NCBI GenBank assembly: GCA_021890795.1
Contig: JAKKUO010000015.1
Location: 1 to 47,070, forward strand
DNA length: 47,070 nucleotides
Direction of reading: 5' to 3'
From: Bacillota bacterium
Lineage (GTDB): Bacteria; Bacillota; Sulfobacillia; Symbiobacteriales; ZC4RG38
This document shows, in pieces, positions 23,251 through 30,930 of this stretch. How positions within the stretch are numbered: position 1 is the first letter of the stretch; the number at the start of each line of letters is the position of its first letter. The notes beneath the pieces are model-generated. The model ran no database searches, was not told the DNA's origin, and saw only the letters and a list, made by a program, of their open reading frames with translations. Made by a program: the position numbers and the translations under genes.

Positions 23251-24423
23251 CTGTCCCGCAAGACAGCCTGGTGTCTGGTCGCCATCGTGGTACTCGCCTT
23301 CGCTCTCCGAATCTGGCTCCTGGGACGCCTCGGCGTGCCAACAGACTCATGGGATGCTCAAAACTACGCGGCCATGGCCCGGCAACTCCTCGAACGGGGG
23401 GTCTACGCTTACAACAGCAACCAGCCCAACGCCTTCGTGACGCCGGGATACCCGCTCTTCCTCACCGCCGTGTTTGCCCTGGGTGGCACAGAGGACACGG
23501 TTCGCCTCATCCAAGCGTTGCTGGGTGCCATCACCCTCGTACCGCTGGCCCTGATCGCCCGGGAGACGGTGGGCGAAAGGGCTGCCCTGGTGACCGCTGT
23601 GACGCTGGCATTTTACCCCGCCTGGCTCCGGGCCCCGGCCTACCTGTTGACGGAGGTGCTCTTTACTTTTCTCTTTAGCCTCTACCTGTGGGTTCAGCTG
23701 CGGGCCGTCCACCGGGGAACCCCGACATGGGGTCTGTTGTCAGGGCTCACCCTAGGGCTGGCGGTGCTAGTCCGGCCCGTGGTGGCCCCGCTGCTGCCGC
23801 TCCCCTGGCTTTACCGCATGTGGGAAGAGCGTTCGCTCCGGTCCTGGCGCCCTGCTCTCTGGGCTGTGGCAGGTTTTGTGCTGGTGATGCTGCCCTGGTG
23901 GATCCGGAACGCTCTGGTCCTGGGGAAACTGGTCTTCTTCGCCACCCAGACGGGCAACCCCGTCCTCGGCGGGATGGATCCCTACAACCTCTGGCAGGGC
24001 AAGCTCTGGTCCGGGGTAGGGAGCGATTCGGGCGAACAATTGCGGAAGGCATGGGAGATCTTCCTCTGGCTGATGAAGGAGCACCCCTGGCTGACGATCC
24101 GCTGGTTTACCGTCGGCAAGTTCACCTGGATCTTCATGCGCCCGTGGCTGGGCTGGCTGTTCCCTACCCTGGTTTATCTGCATTACCCGGTGGTCTGCTT
24201 CGGCTGGGCTGGGGCGCTGGCGGCCCTTCGCTCTCCGTCCGTGCGGCCCATCAGCCTAGTGCTGATCCTGCTCTCGGTGATTCACCTGGCCTTCATCCCT
24301 GAGCCCCGATACGCCTACCCCCTCATCGGCCTACTTGCCATCACCGGCTCGCTGGCCGTGGTGCGCATCTTCGGCGGAGTTGAGGCGGATGGCAAGGGTG
24401 CTCATCATCATTCCCGCATATAA
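23251..24423 (+). CDS. Membrane glycosyltransferase (ArnT/PMT-like, GT-C fold)
   Basis: About 390 residues with many hydrophobic helices. I place the start at CTG 23251: GAGAGGTGA lies 6 bases upstream, and the first membrane helix (AWCLVAIVVLAFALRIWLL) is then complete. Starting at the GTG at 23287 would cut that helix in half and leave no ribosome site. The first periplasmic loop has TDSWDAQNYAAMARQLLERG, with the acidic residue and tyrosine typical of PMT/ArnT-like enzymes, then NAFVTPGYPLFLTAVF. Such enzymes move a sugar from a polyprenyl-phosphate donor to a lipid, polymer or protein outside the membrane. It overlaps the GT2 gene by 35 bases. The acceptor is unknown. Confidence 0.82.
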   Translation: MSRKTAWCLVAIVVLAFALRIWLLGRLGVPTDSWDAQNYAAMARQLLERGVYAYNSNQPNAFVTPGYPLFLTAVFALGGTEDTVRLIQALLGAITLVPLALIARETVGERAALVTAVTLAFYPAWLRAPAYLLTEVLFTFLFSLYLWVQLRAVHRGTPTWGLLSGLTLGLAVLVRPVVAPLLPLPWLYRMWEERSLRSWRPALWAVAGFVLVMLPWWIRNALVLGKLVFFATQTGNPVLGGMDPYNLWQGKLWSGVGSDSGEQLRKAWEIFLWLMKEHPWLTIRWFTVGKFTWIFMRPWLGWLFPTLVYLHYPVVCFGWAGALAALRSPSVRPISLVLILLSVIHLAFIPEPRYAYPLIGLLAITGSLAVVRIFGGVEADGKGAHHHSRI

Positions 24424-25090
24424 CGAGGCCGGCTCCATCGGACTGGTGCTCGACGAGATCCGGACCTACATGCCCACGGCGGACGTGCTGGTCGTCTCCG
24501 ACGGTTCGACCGATGATACGGCCGCCATCGCCCGGGAGCGGGGGGCGATGGTGGTGGAACTGCCGCACAACCTGGGGATCGGCGGAGCCATGCAGACGGG
24601 ATACCGTTACGCCGCCCGGCACCGCTACCAGGCTGCGGTTCAGGTGGACGCCGACGGCCAGCACGATGTGCGGGAACTCCCTCCCCTCCTCACCCCTGTC
24701 CTGTCGGGCGAAGTCGACCTGGCCATCGGCTCTCGCTACGTCACCGACACCGGGTACAGGGGGCCCCTGAGTAGGCGCATTGGCTCGTGGCTCCTGGCCC
24801 ACTGGGTGCGGCTCATGACCGGGCAGATGATCCACGATCCGACCAGCGGGTTTCGGGTGGCCGGCCCCCGGGCGATCGCCCTGTTCGCCGAGGAGTACCC
24901 GGTGGACTACCCCGAGGTGGAGAGCCTGGTGCTGCTGATACGCCGGGGCCTCACGGTGCGGGAGTGGCCTGTCAGGATGCGGCCCCGACTGGCCGGGCGC
25001 TCCTCGATCACCCCGCTAAAGAGCGTGGAGTACATGATCAAGGTCGGGCTGGCAGTCTGGATACAGCGCATGCGGCGTGAGGTGACCTAG
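24389..25090 (+). CDS. Family 2 glycosyltransferase (polyprenyl-phosphate sugar synthase-like)
   Basis: About 233 residues; ATG 24389 is preceded by a GGAGTTGAGGCGG site. The GT-A core is clear: IIPAYNEAGSIG at the N-terminus, VVSDGSTDDTAAIARERGA, NLGIGGAMQTGY, the metal-binding VDADGQHD (DXD type) and DPTSGFRV. It resembles dolichol/undecaprenyl-phosphate mannose or glucose synthases. There are no clear C-terminal membrane helices; membrane association may come through the DUF2304 partner. It probably makes the lipid-linked sugar donor used by the upstream GT-C enzyme. Confidence 0.9.
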   Translation: MARVLIIIPAYNEAGSIGLVLDEIRTYMPTADVLVVSDGSTDDTAAIARERGAMVVELPHNLGIGGAMQTGYRYAARHRYQAAVQVDADGQHDVRELPPLLTPVLSGEVDLAIGSRYVTDTGYRGPLSRRIGSWLLAHWVRLMTGQMIHDPTSGFRVAGPRAIALFAEEYPVDYPEVESLVLLIRRGLTVREWPVRMRPRLAGRSSITPLKSVEYMIKVGLAVWIQRMRREVT

Positions 25091-25091
25091 G

Positions 25092-25430
25092 GTGAATCGG
25101 GTCGCGGGGCTTGTCACGCTGCTGGGCCTCGCCTTCGGCTGGACCGTGATCCAGGCGATGCGGCGGCGGAAGCTCTCCGAGCGTGATGGCCTCCCCTGGC
25201 TGGGGCTCAGTGTGGTGCTCATCGCCGCCCCTTTGCTGCGCCAGCCGCTGGACAGGGTGGCGGCCTGGCTGGGGGTCCATTACGCCCCGGCCATATGGCT
25301 CCTGGTGGGCATGATCGGACTCTTCTTCATCTGCTTCCGGCTCACCATGGTGGTGACGGACCTCCAGGCCCGGGTGGTGCGGCTGACCCAAGAACTGGCC
25401 TTGATGAAGCAGGAGGACAAGGCGCCATGA
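25092..25430 (+). CDS. DUF2304 small membrane protein
   Basis: 112 residues from GTG 25092, one base after the GT2 stop. Three hydrophobic segments are visible (VAGLVTLLGLAFGWTVIQ, WLGLSVVLIAAPLL, IWLLVGMIGLFFICFRLTM), followed by a short C-terminal coiled-coil-like stretch LQARVVRLTQELALM. The KLSERDGLPWLGLS region and layout match DUF2304 proteins. These are commonly found next to GT2 enzymes and may anchor or partner them. Function not proven. Confidence 0.85.
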   Translation: MNRVAGLVTLLGLAFGWTVIQAMRRRKLSERDGLPWLGLSVVLIAAPLLRQPLDRVAAWLGVHYAPAIWLLVGMIGLFFICFRLTMVVTDLQARVVRLTQELALMKQEDKAP

Positions 25431-25777
25431 ACGCAGGCCCGTACGTGGCCCTGGGCGCCAACGTGGTACTCCTGGTGGCGGGCCAGTTGCTCTGGAAGAC
25501 CGGTATGGGCCAGGTGCACGGACCGCTCTGGCGGCACATGCTCCTCTCGCCGGCGGTCTGGGCGGGGCTCGCGCTGTACGGCATCGCCACCTTCCTCTGG
25601 CTTTTCGTTCTGACCCGGCTCCCCCTTGCGGTCGCCTATCCGATGCAGGCGACGGCCTACGTGCTGGGCATGGTGGCTGCCCGCTTCCTGCTGGGTGAAT
25701 CGGTTCCGGCCACCTCCTGGGTGGGCGGGCTGCTGATCCTCGTGGGCGTCAGCCTCATCGGCTGGGGCAGCCGGTAG
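25427..25777 (+). CDS. Small EamA/SMR-like transporter (ArnE-like flippase candidate)
   Basis: 116 residues with four hydrophobic helices; ATG 25427 overlaps the stop of the DUF2304 gene (ATGA). It has GANVVLLVAGQLLWKTGM, a conserved LTRLPLAVAYPMQATAYVLG and a final VGGLLILVGVSLIGWG, as in EmrE/ArnE-type half transporters. In this setting it could flip the lipid-linked sugar made by the GT2 enzyme across the membrane, as ArnE/ArnF do for aminoarabinose. Drug efflux cannot be excluded from sequence. Confidence 0.82.
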   Translation: MNAGPYVALGANVVLLVAGQLLWKTGMGQVHGPLWRHMLLSPAVWAGLALYGIATFLWLFVLTRLPLAVAYPMQATAYVLGMVAARFLLGESVPATSWVGGLLILVGVSLIGWGSR

Positions 25778-25819
25778 GCCCGGTCCGCCCGCGTACCTAT
25801 GGACGGGCACAACGAAACG

Positions 25820-25846
25820 GCGTCCGGAGGCTCAGCCTCCGGACGC
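25820..25846. terminator. Perfect 12-bp hairpin between the glycosylation cassette and recN
   Basis: GCGTCCGGAGGC (25820-25831) pairs with GCCTCCGGACGC (25835-25846) around a three-base loop. It lies between convergent genes, 42 bases after one stop and 32 bases before the other. The minus-strand tail CGTTTCGTTG is mildly T-rich; the plus-strand tail is not. A bidirectional terminator is likely. Confidence 0.7.
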
Positions 25847-25878
25847 ACGATAACCGGTTGTTAGGATTTGCACCGGCG

Positions 25879-27648
25879 CTACCCGCCCCGCCGTTGGGCC
25901 GCCGCCGCCCGGATCAGCTCCCGGGCATGCTCGAGGGTGAGGGGGGTGATCTCCGCACCGCCGATCATCCGGGCGATCTCCAGGCTCCGCCCTTCCTCGT
26001 CCAGGGGCTGTACCCGGGTCCGGGTGCGGCCCCCGACCTCTTCTTTGGTAATCAGCAGATGGTGGTCCGCCATCGCCGCCACCTGGGGCAGGTGGGTGAC
26101 GCAGATCACCTGCCGGTCCCGGGCGATGGCCGCGAGCTTCTCCGCCACCGCCTGGGCGGTGCGGCCGCTGATGCCGGTGTCCACCTCGTCGAAGACCAGG
26201 GTGGCCACCTCATCGACCCTGGCGAGGATCACCTTGAGGGCGAGCATGATCCGGCTCATCTCGCCGCCGGAGACGATCTTCGCCAGGGGCTTGGGGGGCT
26301 CGCCCACGTTGGGGCTGAAGAGGAACTCCACCCGGTCCCAGCCCTTGGGCCCCACCGCCCGCCAGTCAGGCTGCTCCGGGGAGTCGACCCGGACGACAAA
26401 CCGGGCGTGGGGCATCCCCAGGTCCCGGAGTTCCCGGGCCACCCGCTCCCCAAGCTCCGCGGCCGCCTCCCGCCGGGCCTGGCTCAGCCGGGCCGCGGCC
26501 CGGGCCGCGGCCTCCCCGACCTCGCCGAGCCGGCGCTCGAGCTCCGCCGCCCGCTCCTCGCTTCCCTGGAGCCGGGCGAGTTCCGCCCGGATCTGCTCCA
26601 GGTACTGGAGCATCTCCGCCACGGTGTCGCCGTACTTCCGCTTCAGGTTGTGGAGGAGAGCCAGCCGCTGTTCCACCTGGGCGAGTCGCTCCGGGTCGTC
26701 CTCCACCTGCTCCTGGTAGTCGGCCAGGAACCGGGCCGCCTCCTGGATGTTAGCTTGGGCGGCCTGGAGGTACTCCAGCACCGGGCTGAGGCCGGGGTCG
26801 ATCCGGGCGGCATCCGCGAGGAGCGCCTCCGCGCGGCCGATGAGATCCGCCGCGGCCTCCTGCCGGGGTCCGGCCTCGTACACCAGGGCGTACGCCTGGG
26901 CCGCGGCCTGCTTGAGCCGGGTGGCGTTGGCCAGCCGCTGGAGCTCCGCCTCCAGCTCCTCCTCCTCCCCGGGCCGGAGCTGGGCCGCCTCCAGCTCCTC
27001 CACCTGGAACCGCAGGAGGTCCTCCCGCCGGGCCCGGTCCCGCTCATCCCCCCGGAGTTCCCGGAGTTCGGCCTGGATCGCCTCCAGTTCCTGGTGGAGC
27101 CGGGCCACCTCCTCCCGGAGGGCGAGGATGGGGGCGCCGGCGTACTGGTCCAGGAGCTCCAGGGGCTTTCCCTCTTCCTTCAGGAGTGAGCCGCCGTACT
27201 GGTCCAGGAGGTCCAGGTGCTTCTCGGGCTGGAGCAGGGTGTGGTGCTCGTGCTGGCCGTGGAGGTCGCAGAGACCCTCAGTGGCCTCCCGGAGCATCTG
27301 GATCGTGGCCGCCCGGCCGTTGAGGCTGATCCGGCCCCGGCCGGTGCGGCTGATCTCCCGGCGGACCACCAGGAGGTTGTCCTCCCCCACGTCGATCCCC
27401 ATCTCGGCCAGGGCCTGCCGACGCTGGGGACGGTCCGTCAGGTCGAAGACTGCCTCTACGATGGCCCGCTCCTCACCGGTGCGGACCATCTCGGCAGAGA
27501 CCCTGCCCCCCAGGGCCACCTCCAGGGCGTCGAGGACGATGGACTTCCCTGCGCCGGTCTCCCCGGTCAGGACGTTCAGACCGGGGCCGATGGGCAGGTG
27601 CACCTTCTCGATCAGGGCGAAATGCTCGATGGTCATCTCCACGAGCAC
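25879..27648 (-). CDS. recN: DNA repair protein RecN (SMC-like ATPase)
   Basis: 589 residues, slightly longer than usual. Walker A GETGAGKS is at 29-36, the N-terminal half has DLHGQHEHHTLLQPEKH, a long Glu/Ala/Arg-rich coiled coil fills the middle, and the C-terminal ATPase half has VSGGEMSRIMLALKVI (signature) and TLVFDEVDTGISG (Walker B). RecN acts at double-strand breaks. GTG 27648 follows GGAGGCGACC. Odd: an 18-residue segment around HLDLLDQYGG is repeated as PLELLDQYAG 54 bases on (27142 and 27196), a recent-looking internal duplication. argR lies upstream in the same direction. Confidence 0.97.
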   Translation of the reverse strand: MLVEMTIEHFALIEKVHLPIGPGLNVLTGETGAGKSIVLDALEVALGGRVSAEMVRTGEERAIVEAVFDLTDRPQRRQALAEMGIDVGEDNLLVVRREISRTGRGRISLNGRAATIQMLREATEGLCDLHGQHEHHTLLQPEKHLDLLDQYGGSLLKEEGKPLELLDQYAGAPILALREEVARLHQELEAIQAELRELRGDERDRARREDLLRFQVEELEAAQLRPGEEEELEAELQRLANATRLKQAAAQAYALVYEAGPRQEAAADLIGRAEALLADAARIDPGLSPVLEYLQAAQANIQEAARFLADYQEQVEDDPERLAQVEQRLALLHNLKRKYGDTVAEMLQYLEQIRAELARLQGSEERAAELERRLGEVGEAAARAAARLSQARREAAAELGERVARELRDLGMPHARFVVRVDSPEQPDWRAVGPKGWDRVEFLFSPNVGEPPKPLAKIVSGGEMSRIMLALKVILARVDEVATLVFDEVDTGISGRTAQAVAEKLAAIARDRQVICVTHLPQVAAMADHHLLITKEEVGGRTRTRVQPLDEEGRSLEIARMIGGAEITPLTLEHARELIRAAAAQRRGG

Positions 27649-27690
27649 ACCGGGTCGCCTCCTTCATCCCCGCCGGAGGAAGGCCCCGCC

Positions 27691-28143
27691 TCAGCGGATC
27701 AGCCCCCGGATCCGCTCGACGATCTCCCCGCCCGCCTCCCGGGGCCGGACCACCACCAGCACCGTGTCCTCGCCAGCCACGGTGCCGATCACCTCCGGCC
27801 AGCCCTGGTAGTCGATGGCGTAGGCGACGCTGGCCGCGGTGCCCGGCAGGGTCTTCACCACCACGATGTTCTCCGAGGCATCCACCGAAAGCACCGATTC
27901 CTGGAGGATGCGCCGGCGCTTGTCCCAGGCCCCGGCCGGAACCTCATCGGGCAGGGCATACCGGTACCGCCCGTCGCCGGTGGGTACCTTCTGCAAGTTC
28001 AGTTCCTTGATGTCCCGGGAGATGGTGGCCTGGGTGACGGGAATGCCTTCCCGGGTGAGGAGCGCAGCCAGCTCCTCCTGGGTCTGGATCACCTCGGTGC
28101 GAACCAGCTCCAGAATCCTGGCCTGCCGGCGCGCCTTCATCAT
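27691..28143 (-). CDS. argR: Arginine repressor ArgR/AhrC
   Basis: About 150 residues, the family norm. ATG 28143 (or the next codon, 28140) follows GGGAGGTGG; the frame further upstream crosses the operator-like region and is not coding. N-terminal winged helix with IQTQEELAALLTREGIPVTQ and ATISRDIKELNLQKVP; C-terminal arginine-binding, hexamer-forming domain with VVVKTLPGTAASVAYAID, IGTVAGEDTVLVVV. It represses arginine synthesis genes and activates catabolism when arginine is high. An inverted repeat 56 bases upstream may be its own operator. Confidence 0.96.
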   Translation of the reverse strand: MMKARRQARILELVRTEVIQTQEELAALLTREGIPVTQATISRDIKELNLQKVPTGDGRYRYALPDEVPAGAWDKRRRILQESVLSVDASENIVVVKTLPGTAASVAYAIDYQGWPEVIGTVAGEDTVLVVVRPREAGGEIVERIRGLIR

Positions 28144-28198
28144 CGCCCGCCACCTCCCACTGCCTGGTAGGAGATTACGCCGCTGGCGGGTTCCGCTC

Positions 28199-28229
28199 CT
28201 GCATATTCCCCGCATGATTGTATATGCAG
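28199..28229. promoter_or_regulatory. Inverted repeat upstream of argR, possible ARG operator
   Basis: CTGCATAT (28199-28206), 15 bases, then ATATGCAG (28222-28229): a perfect 8-bp dyad in the AT-richest part of the gap, 56-86 bases upstream of argR. The half-sites resemble the TGAATA-like halves of ARG boxes, but the spacing is wider than in the classic 18-base box. ArgR autoregulation is a reasonable inference. Confidence 0.45.
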
Positions 28230-28271
28230 CAGCGCATACGACCCGTGCAAGGGGTGGCGGCAAGCGGAAGG

Positions 28272-28362
28272 GCCCCCGGGGCGCCTGACCGGGGGCACCG
28301 TACCCGAACGGCACTCCGGCTACCGGACCCGGAACGGCGAGCCGGAACGGCCCTTCGGGGCC
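28272..28362 (-). terminator. GC-rich hairpins after nadK
   Basis: GGCCC-TTCG-GGGCC (28349-28362) and GCCCCCGG (28272-28279) with CCGGGGGC (28289-28296) are found within 110 bases after the nadK stop on the minus strand. Neither has a T tract, so termination is uncertain. Confidence 0.35.
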
Positions 28363-28378
28363 ACCCGGCCGGTAAGGG

Positions 28379-29257
28379 TCACGGCCGGAAAGAAGTGCCG
28401 ATCTTCTGGGAGGGCTCCGAGAGCTTGCGCCGGAGCACGTCGTAGAACCGGAAGGCGTGGCGGCGGACCAGGCGAGCGGTGTGGGGTGCCCGCTGCACCA
28501 GGAGCAGGTCCCCGGGAAGGAAGGGGCCGCAGTACCGGCCGTCGGCGGTCAGGACCACTTCTGACGGGTTGTGCATCCGGACCGCGACCACCTCCCCCGC
28601 GGGGAGGACCAGAGAGCGGGCGTTGAAGGTGTGGGGGCAGATGGGGGTGAGGAGCAACACCTCCTGGGCCGGGTGGACGATGGGCCCGCCCGCGGAGAGG
28701 GAATAGGCGGTGGAGCCCGTGGGGGTAGCCACGATGAGTCCGTCCGCGGCATAGTCCGCCACCGGCACCCCCGCGACCTCCGCGGTGAACCGGACCATCC
28801 GGGCCAGGGGGCCGCGGTTCACCACCACGTCGTTCAAGGCATCGGCCTGGAGCACCTCGGTTCCGTCCCGGATCACCCGGGCCCGGAGCATCATCCGCTC
28901 CTCCACCTGCCACCGGCCGGCCAGGATCTCATCCAGGGCCGGCCAGAGTTCGCCCACTTCGACCTCCGTCAGGAAGCCCAGGTGGCCGGTGTTCACCCCC
29001 AGGACCGGCAGTCCCAGGGTAGCCACCGCCTTGGCCGCCTGGAGCAGGGTGCCGTCGCCTCCCAGGACGATCAGGAGATCGTCAGCCCCGTGCCCCCCGG
29101 GGAAAGGCGCGGCCAGGTCCGGCCGGCTGACGGCCTCGGCGGCCTCCGGGGTGAGCAGCGCCCGCAACCCCCGGGCCTCCAGTTCCCGGACCAACCGGGC
29201 TGCCGCGGCCACTGCTTCGGGCTTCTCGGTGTTGGCAACGATGCCGATCTGTTTCAA
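28379..29257 (-). CDS. nadK: NAD kinase
   Basis: About 292 residues, the usual length. The start is TTG 29257, preceded by GGGAGG; no ATG or GTG fits the conserved N-terminus KQIGIVANTEKPEA. GGDGT at 66-70 is the catalytic and ATP-binding motif, followed by NTGHLGFLTEV and the NAD-binding DGLIVATPTGSTAYSLSAGG. It phosphorylates NAD to NADP in the cytoplasm. Its usual neighbour tlyA is here displaced by about 9 kb by the gltB block. Two 12-base tandem repeats lie in its leader. Confidence 0.97.
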   Translation of the reverse strand: MKQIGIVANTEKPEAVAAAARLVRELEARGLRALLTPEAAEAVSRPDLAAPFPGGHGADDLLIVLGGDGTLLQAAKAVATLGLPVLGVNTGHLGFLTEVEVGELWPALDEILAGRWQVEERMMLRARVIRDGTEVLQADALNDVVVNRGPLARMVRFTAEVAGVPVADYAADGLIVATPTGSTAYSLSAGGPIVHPAQEVLLLTPICPHTFNARSLVLPAGEVVAVRMHNPSEVVLTADGRYCGPFLPGDLLLVQRAPHTARLVRRHAFRFYDVLRRKLSEPSQKIGTSFRP

Positions 29258-29278
29258 CGCTGTGGCCTCCCGACGGCT

Positions 29279-29325
29279 GGCCGCCGACCATGGCGGCCGG
29301 CGTTTCCGGCAATCGTTCCGGCAAT
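29279..29325 (-). repeat. nadK leader: hairpin and two tandem 12-base repeats
   Basis: TTCCGGCAAT occurs at 29304-29313 and 29316-29325, a 12-base period with CG between. Just nearer the gene GGCCGCC (29279-29285) pairs with GGCGGCC (29292-29298) around six bases. The repeats lie about 47-69 bases upstream of the TTG start, where an operator could sit. Confidence 0.5.
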
Positions 29326-29496
29326 TAGTTTCTCCTTGCCCTGGGGCTCTCCCTGCCCCCCTTGGCGCTGCCTGGGAAACGGGCCCCGGCGAGAGGAGTT
29401 GCCGGTGGCCGGGCACCCCTCGGGGCCCCGGCACATAGGCTGGGTCGAGACTGGACGCCTGACATAGGCCCGTGAGGGCCACGAGGAGGAGCGCCC

Positions 29497-30789
29497 ATGA
29501 CCGCTTCCGTCCCTCCGGCCGGCAGCCCCGGGCCCGGAGCTTCCGGCCGTACATCCCCATCGGCATCCCCAGGGATGCCGGTCTCGCAGGTCCAGCAGGC
29601 CACGGCTCCCCCCCTCGCCCGGCAGCCCGCTGTCGGCGGTGCCCCGGCCGGGGTGCCCGGTGCCGGCCTGCCTCCAGGCAGCCCCCCTTACCGGCCGTTG
29701 CCGGGGATGGGGCCGATGCCCGGTACCTTTCCGCCGGGGATGGCGGCCCCCGGCTTCTTCCCGCCCGGTGCCGCCACCCCCGGCTTTTTCGGCCCCGGTG
29801 CACCCGCGCCGGGAATGGTACCGCCGGGCGGGCTGCGTCCCGGCATGGCTGGCCCTGTCCCCCCCGGCGCAGCCGGGGCGCCGCCGCACCTGGCCGGAGC
29901 CGGGGTTCCCTGGGCCGGCCATCCGGCCGCCCCCTGGGCGTACGGTGCCGGCGGCCTGCCGCCGGGGCCGCCCCTGCTGCCCCCCGGGGCGCCGGTGGGA
30001 GCCACCGTCCGGGGCCAGCCCAGCCCTGCCAACCCCGCGGCAGCCGTGGGGGGCGTCACCGCCCAGGGGGTAGCACCGGTGGCGCCGGCCGCCCCCGTCG
30101 GCAGGCCGGCCCCCCTCCCCGCCCTTCCCTCCATGCCCGTCCCCCAGGGCTTTCCGCCACCCAACCTCTTTCCCCAGGCCGCCCCGGCCCAGGGGCTCCC
30201 CCCGATCCCTCCCGGGGCTACACCCAACCCGATGCTCCTGCAGATGGCCGGAGGTCAGCAGCCCCTGGCAGTCGGAGCCCCGCCGGCCGGTCCCGGGATC
30301 CCGGTGGCCCTGGCAGGAGCCCCTTTCCCCGGCGGCGTCCCTGGACCGGCGGCGCTGGGCGGCGTACCCGCCGCTGCCCCGGTCCTGGCGGCACCTCCAG
30401 GGGCCTTCGGGGGTTTCCCTGCCGCCGGACCCACCTTGACCGGCCCCGGGCCGGCGCTGCCGGGCCCGGCCCGGGGGCCCCTGCCGGTCCAGGCCGGGGA
30501 GCCGGTCCCCGCCCATCTGCTCCCCTGGGTGCAGCTCGCCCAGCAGCTCCTGCAGACCCCGGGGGTCCGGTCGGTGCTGGGCTCCGCCCTGGACCACCTG
30601 ACCGGCCGCCCCGACGCCACCCAGTTCGTGGTGGGGCTGGCCACCGGCGTCCTGACCACCGCCGAGGGGCAGAGCGCCCTCCGGGACCTGGCCACCGGAG
30701 CCATGGACAGCAACCGGTTCCTCAACCTCTTCGCCAACCGGGTCCGGTCCCTCCTGGAGATGCACGGGCATCTTCCCCGGTCCCACTGA
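29497..30789 (+). CDS. Pro/Gly/Ala-rich protein with a short folded C-terminal domain, function unknown
   Basis: 430 residues; ATG 29497 has a strong GAGGAGGAG site. Residues 1-~340 are extremely rich in Pro, Gly and Ala, with loose repeats such as PGFFPPGAAT and PGFFGPGAPA and many PPG/GAP steps. They are probably disordered or polyproline-like. The last ~90 residues differ: LLPWVQLAQQLLQTPGVRSV, DHLTGRPDATQFVVGLATGV and SNRFLNLFANRVRSLLEMHG look like an amphipathic helical domain. No signal peptide or membrane helix. I recognise no family. A spore-coat or structural role is a guess based only on composition and the spore-forming host. It precedes a lipoprotein gene on the same strand. Confidence 0.7.
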   Translation: MTASVPPAGSPGPGASGRTSPSASPGMPVSQVQQATAPPLARQPAVGGAPAGVPGAGLPPGSPPYRPLPGMGPMPGTFPPGMAAPGFFPPGAATPGFFGPGAPAPGMVPPGGLRPGMAGPVPPGAAGAPPHLAGAGVPWAGHPAAPWAYGAGGLPPGPPLLPPGAPVGATVRGQPSPANPAAAVGGVTAQGVAPVAPAAPVGRPAPLPALPSMPVPQGFPPPNLFPQAAPAQGLPPIPPGATPNPMLLQMAGGQQPLAVGAPPAGPGIPVALAGAPFPGGVPGPAALGGVPAAAPVLAAPPGAFGGFPAAGPTLTGPGPALPGPARGPLPVQAGEPVPAHLLPWVQLAQQLLQTPGVRSVLGSALDHLTGRPDATQFVVGLATGVLTTAEGQSALRDLATGAMDSNRFLNLFANRVRSLLEMHGHLPRSH

Positions 30790-30930
30790 GCCTCTCTCCC
30801 CAGGCCCGGCAGCAGCCCTGCCGGGCCTGCCGCTGTTGTGGGCGGCCCATCGAACCTCGTGCATCCAGATCCCGTTGATGCTGGTGGAGAAAGGAGCTGC
30901 CCCGGCGCGGCAGACAGGGAGGTTGACAGA

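Noticed and set aside
23058-23678. 206-codon plus-strand frame overlapping the glycosyltransferase
   Set aside because: The shared part is better explained by the membrane protein; the unique part is Arg/Pro-rich, non-conserved-looking text.
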